DNA from: Candidatus Dadabacteria bacterium UBA2774
GTDB taxonomy: Bacteria; Desulfobacterota_D; UBA1144; Nemesobacterales; UBA2774
Direction: 5' to 3'
Length of the DNA: 6,761 nt
Assembly (NCBI GenBank): GCA_002352485.1
Contig: DEIM01000177.1
Coordinates: 1-6,761 of the forward strand
Every line of letters starts with the position of its first letter. Within the stretch, counting starts at the first letter, position 1. A model generated the notes under the pieces. The model saw only the letters and a program-made list of their open reading frames with translations, had not been told where the DNA came from and did no database searches. Of the stretch, positions 4,196-6,761 are shown in pieces. Made by a program: the position numbers and the translations under genes.

Positions 4196-6346
4196 ATGAT
4201 AGCGCTCAAGATAAAAGAGATAGCGAAAAAGGACGCAGGCAAAGGGTTTGCCCGCCTAAATCCGGACGATATGCACGAAATCGGTGTAGATGCGTGGGAC
4301 CTGGTTGAAATCGGTGGAAAGAGAAAGACCATTGTCAGGGTGATGCCGCTTGAAAAATCTGGTCGTCATAAATCGGTGATCCAGCTAGACGTGGTCACAA
4401 GAGAAAACGCCAGAGTTGATTTAGACGAGCATGTGTTCGTGAAAAAAATCGACTCAAAGTCGGCAACCAAGGTAGTTTTATCTCCCAGGAATACCGAGCT
4501 TCTTTATAACGGGAATGAAACTAAATACCTCCTCGATCGCCTTGAAGGTTACCCCATAACACTGGGAGACAAGATAAGGCTCAAACTCCCGGGCACGGGT
4601 GAAGAGGAGTTCAATGTAGCCGGAATAATCCCTTCAAACTCCGTAATAATAAAGGCTTCTACAAAGATCGATATAAGAAAGCGCTCCAAGGAAAAATTCG
4701 ACAGCTCAAGAGTTAGCTACGAAGACATAGGCGGTCTTCAAGAGCAAATTACAAAAGTAAGAGAGATTGTAGAGCTTCCCTTGAGATATCCTCAGCTCTT
4801 CAGTAAGCTCGGTGTCGACCCTCCCAGAGGTATTCTCCTCGTTGGGCCGCCAGGTACCGGTAAAACACTTCTGGCCAAAGCCGTAGCATATGAAACAAAC
4901 GCTAATTTCCAGGTTATAAACGGCCCTGAGATAATGCACAAATTCTACGGTGAGAGCGAGGCAAGGCTAAGGGATCTATTCGAGATTGCCGCCAGAAACC
5001 AGCCCTCGATCATATTCCTGGATGAATTAGACGCAATCGCCCCAAAAAGAGACAAGGTATCTGGGGACGTTGAGAAAAGGATAGTCTCTCAGCTGCTCTC
5101 ACTTATGGACGGGCTCAAGCAAAGGGGCAATATAGTCGTCATAGGGGCAACCAACCTCCCCGGGGCTCTTGACCCCGCGCTCAGAAGACCGGGCCGCTTC
5201 GACAGGGAAGTGAGTCTCGATGTGCCCGACAGAAACGGTAGGGCTAAAATACTCGAAGTCCATACGCGCGGAATGCCGCTCTGTGGGGACATCGACCTCG
5301 AGCGGCTTGCAGACCTCACTCACGGATATGTGGGAGCCGATTTAGAGAACCTATGCCGTGAAGCCGCCATGAAATCACTCAGACGCTCACTTCCCGATTA
5401 CGATGAGAACGATCCCGATTCGATGGACACAAAAAATATCGTGCCTGTTTCGGTCGAGACTTCGGACTTTATGGATGCACTCAAAGAGGTGGAGCCTTCG
5501 GCTATAAGAGAGATTTTTGTTGAGATATCAAAAGTCACATGGGACGATATCGGGGGGCTTAAAGATACAAAGGAAAAGCTGCTTGAAGCCGTAATCTGGC
5601 CTTTTAAGCACAAAGACCTCTTTGAACTAATAGACGCTAAAGCGCCTAAAGGGATACTGCTTTGCGGCCCGCCTGGAACAGGGAAAACACTACTTGCCAA
5701 AGCGCTTGCCAACCAGAGCGGCGCCAACTTCATATCTATAAAGGGTGCCGAGATACTCTCAAAGTACGTCGGAGAGTCCGAGCACGCCGTAAGGGAAGTA
5801 TTCAAGAAAGCAAAACAGGTTTCGCCCTGTATAGTGTTTTTCGACGAGATTGACGCACTCGCCCCGTGCCGAAGAGAGGGCGACGGCACAAGGGTTTCGG
5901 AAAGAGTGGTAAGTCAGCTGCTTACCGAGATGGACGGCGTTGAAGATTTAAGAGAAGTGCTCATCCTGGCCGCTACCAATAGGGTCGATATTGTAGACCC
6001 TGCGCTTCTTCGCTCGGGCCGCTTCGACCTTATTTTGAATATACCCTACCCAGATGAAAGTGAGCTCATAGAAATACTTAAAATTCATACACGCGGTAAA
6101 CCCATTGCCGACGACGTAAAAATAAAAGAGATAGCACATAAAACCAAAGGGCTATCGGGTGCCGACGTCGAGCTTTTGTGTCAAAGGGCTTCGATGCTCG
6201 CAATAAGGGAGCATTTAAAAGACAGGAGAAAGAAACTTAAGATCTCTGGGCGCAATTTCACTGACGCTCTTAACGAAATAAGAAAAAAAGTTGTCGGCAA
6301 TTACGGAGACTTCCAAAAGGAGCACCCCGGTCAGTACCGTGCCTAA
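4196..6346 (+). CDS. cdc48: Cdc48/VAT-type double-ring AAA ATPase (unfoldase)
   Basis: A 716-residue hexameric AAA ATPase of the Cdc48/p97/VAT family, which unfolds or extracts proteins from complexes by threading them through a central pore. The N-domain (about 1-165) starts with the typical ALKIKE and GKRKTIVRV segments of its double-psi barrel half. Ring D1 has Walker A GPPGTGKT (217-224), Walker B IIFLDE (272-277), sensor Asn320 and arginine fingers Arg331 and Arg334. Ring D2 has Walker A GPPGTGKT (491-498), Walker B IVFFDE (546-551), sensor Asn595 and Arg606 and Arg609. Both rings therefore look able to hydrolyse ATP. Pore loops are KFYGESE (249-255) and KYVGESE (523-529), both aromatic as in archaeal VAT. 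The start at 4196 is chosen because family N-termini begin there, an AGGG precedes it and a promoter lies within the 19-residue upstream extension. The C-terminus (GQYRA) lacks the HbYX proteasome-docking ending. Cdc48 is universal in archaea and eukaryotes and patchy in bacteria. The gene overlaps the following prepilin peptidase by 8 bases. Confidence 0.96.
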   Translation: MIALKIKEIAKKDAGKGFARLNPDDMHEIGVDAWDLVEIGGKRKTIVRVMPLEKSGRHKSVIQLDVVTRENARVDLDEHVFVKKIDSKSATKVVLSPRNTELLYNGNETKYLLDRLEGYPITLGDKIRLKLPGTGEEEFNVAGIIPSNSVIIKASTKIDIRKRSKEKFDSSRVSYEDIGGLQEQITKVREIVELPLRYPQLFSKLGVDPPRGILLVGPPGTGKTLLAKAVAYETNANFQVINGPEIMHKFYGESEARLRDLFEIAARNQPSIIFLDELDAIAPKRDKVSGDVEKRIVSQLLSLMDGLKQRGNIVVIGATNLPGALDPALRRPGRFDREVSLDVPDRNGRAKILEVHTRGMPLCGDIDLERLADLTHGYVGADLENLCREAAMKSLRRSLPDYDENDPDSMDTKNIVPVSVETSDFMDALKEVEPSAIREIFVEISKVTWDDIGGLKDTKEKLLEAVIWPFKHKDLFELIDAKAPKGILLCGPPGTGKTLLAKALANQSGANFISIKGAEILSKYVGESEHAVREVFKKAKQVSPCIVFFDEIDALAPCRREGDGTRVSERVVSQLLTEMDGVEDLREVLILAATNRVDIVDPALLRSGRFDLILNIPYPDESELIEILKIHTRGKPIADDVKIKEIAHKTKGLSGADVELLCQRASMLAIREHLKDRRKKLKISGRNFTDALNEIRKKVVGNYGDFQKEHPGQYRA

Positions 6347-6761
6347 CGATATTGTGCTTTATGTTGTCTCCTTCCTATTCGGCACAGTGTTCGGGAGTTT
6401 CCTGAACGTTTGCATCTACAGAATTCCAAGAGAAGAGTCGATAGCATTCCCGCCTTCGCACTGCACGGTATGCGGAAGCAAGATAAAATTTTATAACAAC
6501 ATACCGATACTTAGCTACTTACTGCTGGGGGGTAAATGCGCCGACTGTAAGTCCGGCATATCTGCAGTCTACCCGTTTGTCGAGATACTATCGGGCTTGC
6601 TTCTACTCTTAACTGTGTATACGTTCGGTCTCAGTATCCAGACGCTCTTTTACGCCATATTTATTTTTGCTCTGCTGGTAATTACATTCGTAGATCTTGA
6701 GCATATGATTATCCCGAATATTATAAGTCTCCCTGGCATAGTTGTGGGACTACTCTTTAAC
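6339..6761 (+). CDS. pilD: Type IV prepilin peptidase / N-methyltransferase, N-terminal 141 residues, cut by window edge
   Basis: A PilD/GspO-type bifunctional inner-membrane enzyme that cleaves the leader of type IV prepilins or type II secretion pseudopilins and N-methylates the new terminus. Helix 1 (about residues 5-25) ends in the signature FGSFLNVCIYRIP (18-30). The cytoplasmic zinc-type domain has cysteine pairs C42-x2-C45 and C67-x2-C70 around NNIPILSYLLLGG (53-65), followed by YPFVEILSG (78-86). Further helices lie near 83-96 and 103-118. The first catalytic aspartate is Asp119 in VDLEHMIIPN (118-127). The second aspartate motif (GxGD) is beyond the edge. The GTG at 6339 is the best start. 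AAGGAG (6317-6322) is 16 bases away, longer than ideal, so a GTG at 6354 remains possible. The overlap with cdc48 (stop at 6346) points to translational coupling from the cdc48 promoter. The presence of both cysteine pairs indicates the bifunctional form. Confidence 0.96.
   Translation, partial: MPNDIVLYVVSFLFGTVFGSFLNVCIYRIPREESIAFPPSHCTVCGSKIKFYNNIPILSYLLLGGKCADCKSGISAVYPFVEILSGLLLLLTVYTFGLSIQTLFYAIFIFALLVITFVDLEHMIIPNIISLPGIVVGLLFN

Noticed and set aside
5398..5889. 163-codon minus-strand open frame
   Set aside because: Antisense to the D2 ring of cdc48; its composition mirrors the conserved coding strand and it has no family features.
6326..6346. Possible HbYX proteasome-docking tail on the Cdc48 protein
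   Set aside because: The protein ends GQYRA, with Tyr third from the end; HbYX needs a hydrophobic residue, then Tyr as the second-last residue.
1..6761. Defence system, CRISPR array, mobile element or RNA gene
   Set aside because: No spaced direct repeats, transposase, recombinase, nuclease-effector or tRNA-like fold was seen; the genes are all recognisable housekeeping or envelope families.

Overview
The window reads as chromosomal DNA of a bacterium, probably Gram-negative and respiring. The evidence is a canonical RecF, a type II NADH dehydrogenase, a secreted DsbD-type domain protein, a type IV prepilin peptidase, and two divergent sigma-70-style promoters. Base composition looks moderate by eye and similar across all genes, and coding is dense (longest gap 169 bases). 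I see no tRNA, rRNA, CRISPR array, insertion sequence or phage gene, and I cannot name the genus. The most unusual gene for a bacterium is a full-length, two-ring Cdc48/VAT-type AAA ATPase.

Layout. Bases 1-4026 hold five genes on the minus strand, read from right to left: recF (2926-4026, GTG start), a PaaI-like hotdog thioesterase (2438-2905, TTG start), a secreted stand-alone DsbD/ScsB N-terminal-type domain protein (1506-2366), a four-helix DoxX-family membrane protein (1047-1460), and a type II NADH dehydrogenase (1-998) that runs off the left edge. The gaps are 20, 71, 45 and 48 bases with no visible terminator, so this is plausibly one operon driven from the promoter in front of recF. 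Bases 4027-4195 are a divergent regulatory region carrying one well-spaced promoter for each direction. Bases 4196-6346 hold the cdc48-type gene on the plus strand. It overlaps by 8 bases a prepilin peptidase gene (6339 onward) that is cut by the right edge.

How the parts may work together. The last three minus-strand genes suggest an envelope redox set: NADH:quinone oxidoreductase at the inner membrane, a small DoxX membrane protein and a periplasmic disulfide-type domain. This is inferred from gene order and family roles and is not proven. RecF (DNA gap repair) and the thioesterase may only share transcription with that set. On the plus strand, the Cdc48-type unfoldase and the prepilin peptidase are translationally coupled by their overlap; whether their functions are linked is unknown.

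No clearly new system is evident. The best leads are the bacterial Cdc48 with two apparently active rings and aromatic pore loops, its short-leader promoter inside the divergent region, and the thiol/quinone redox cluster.
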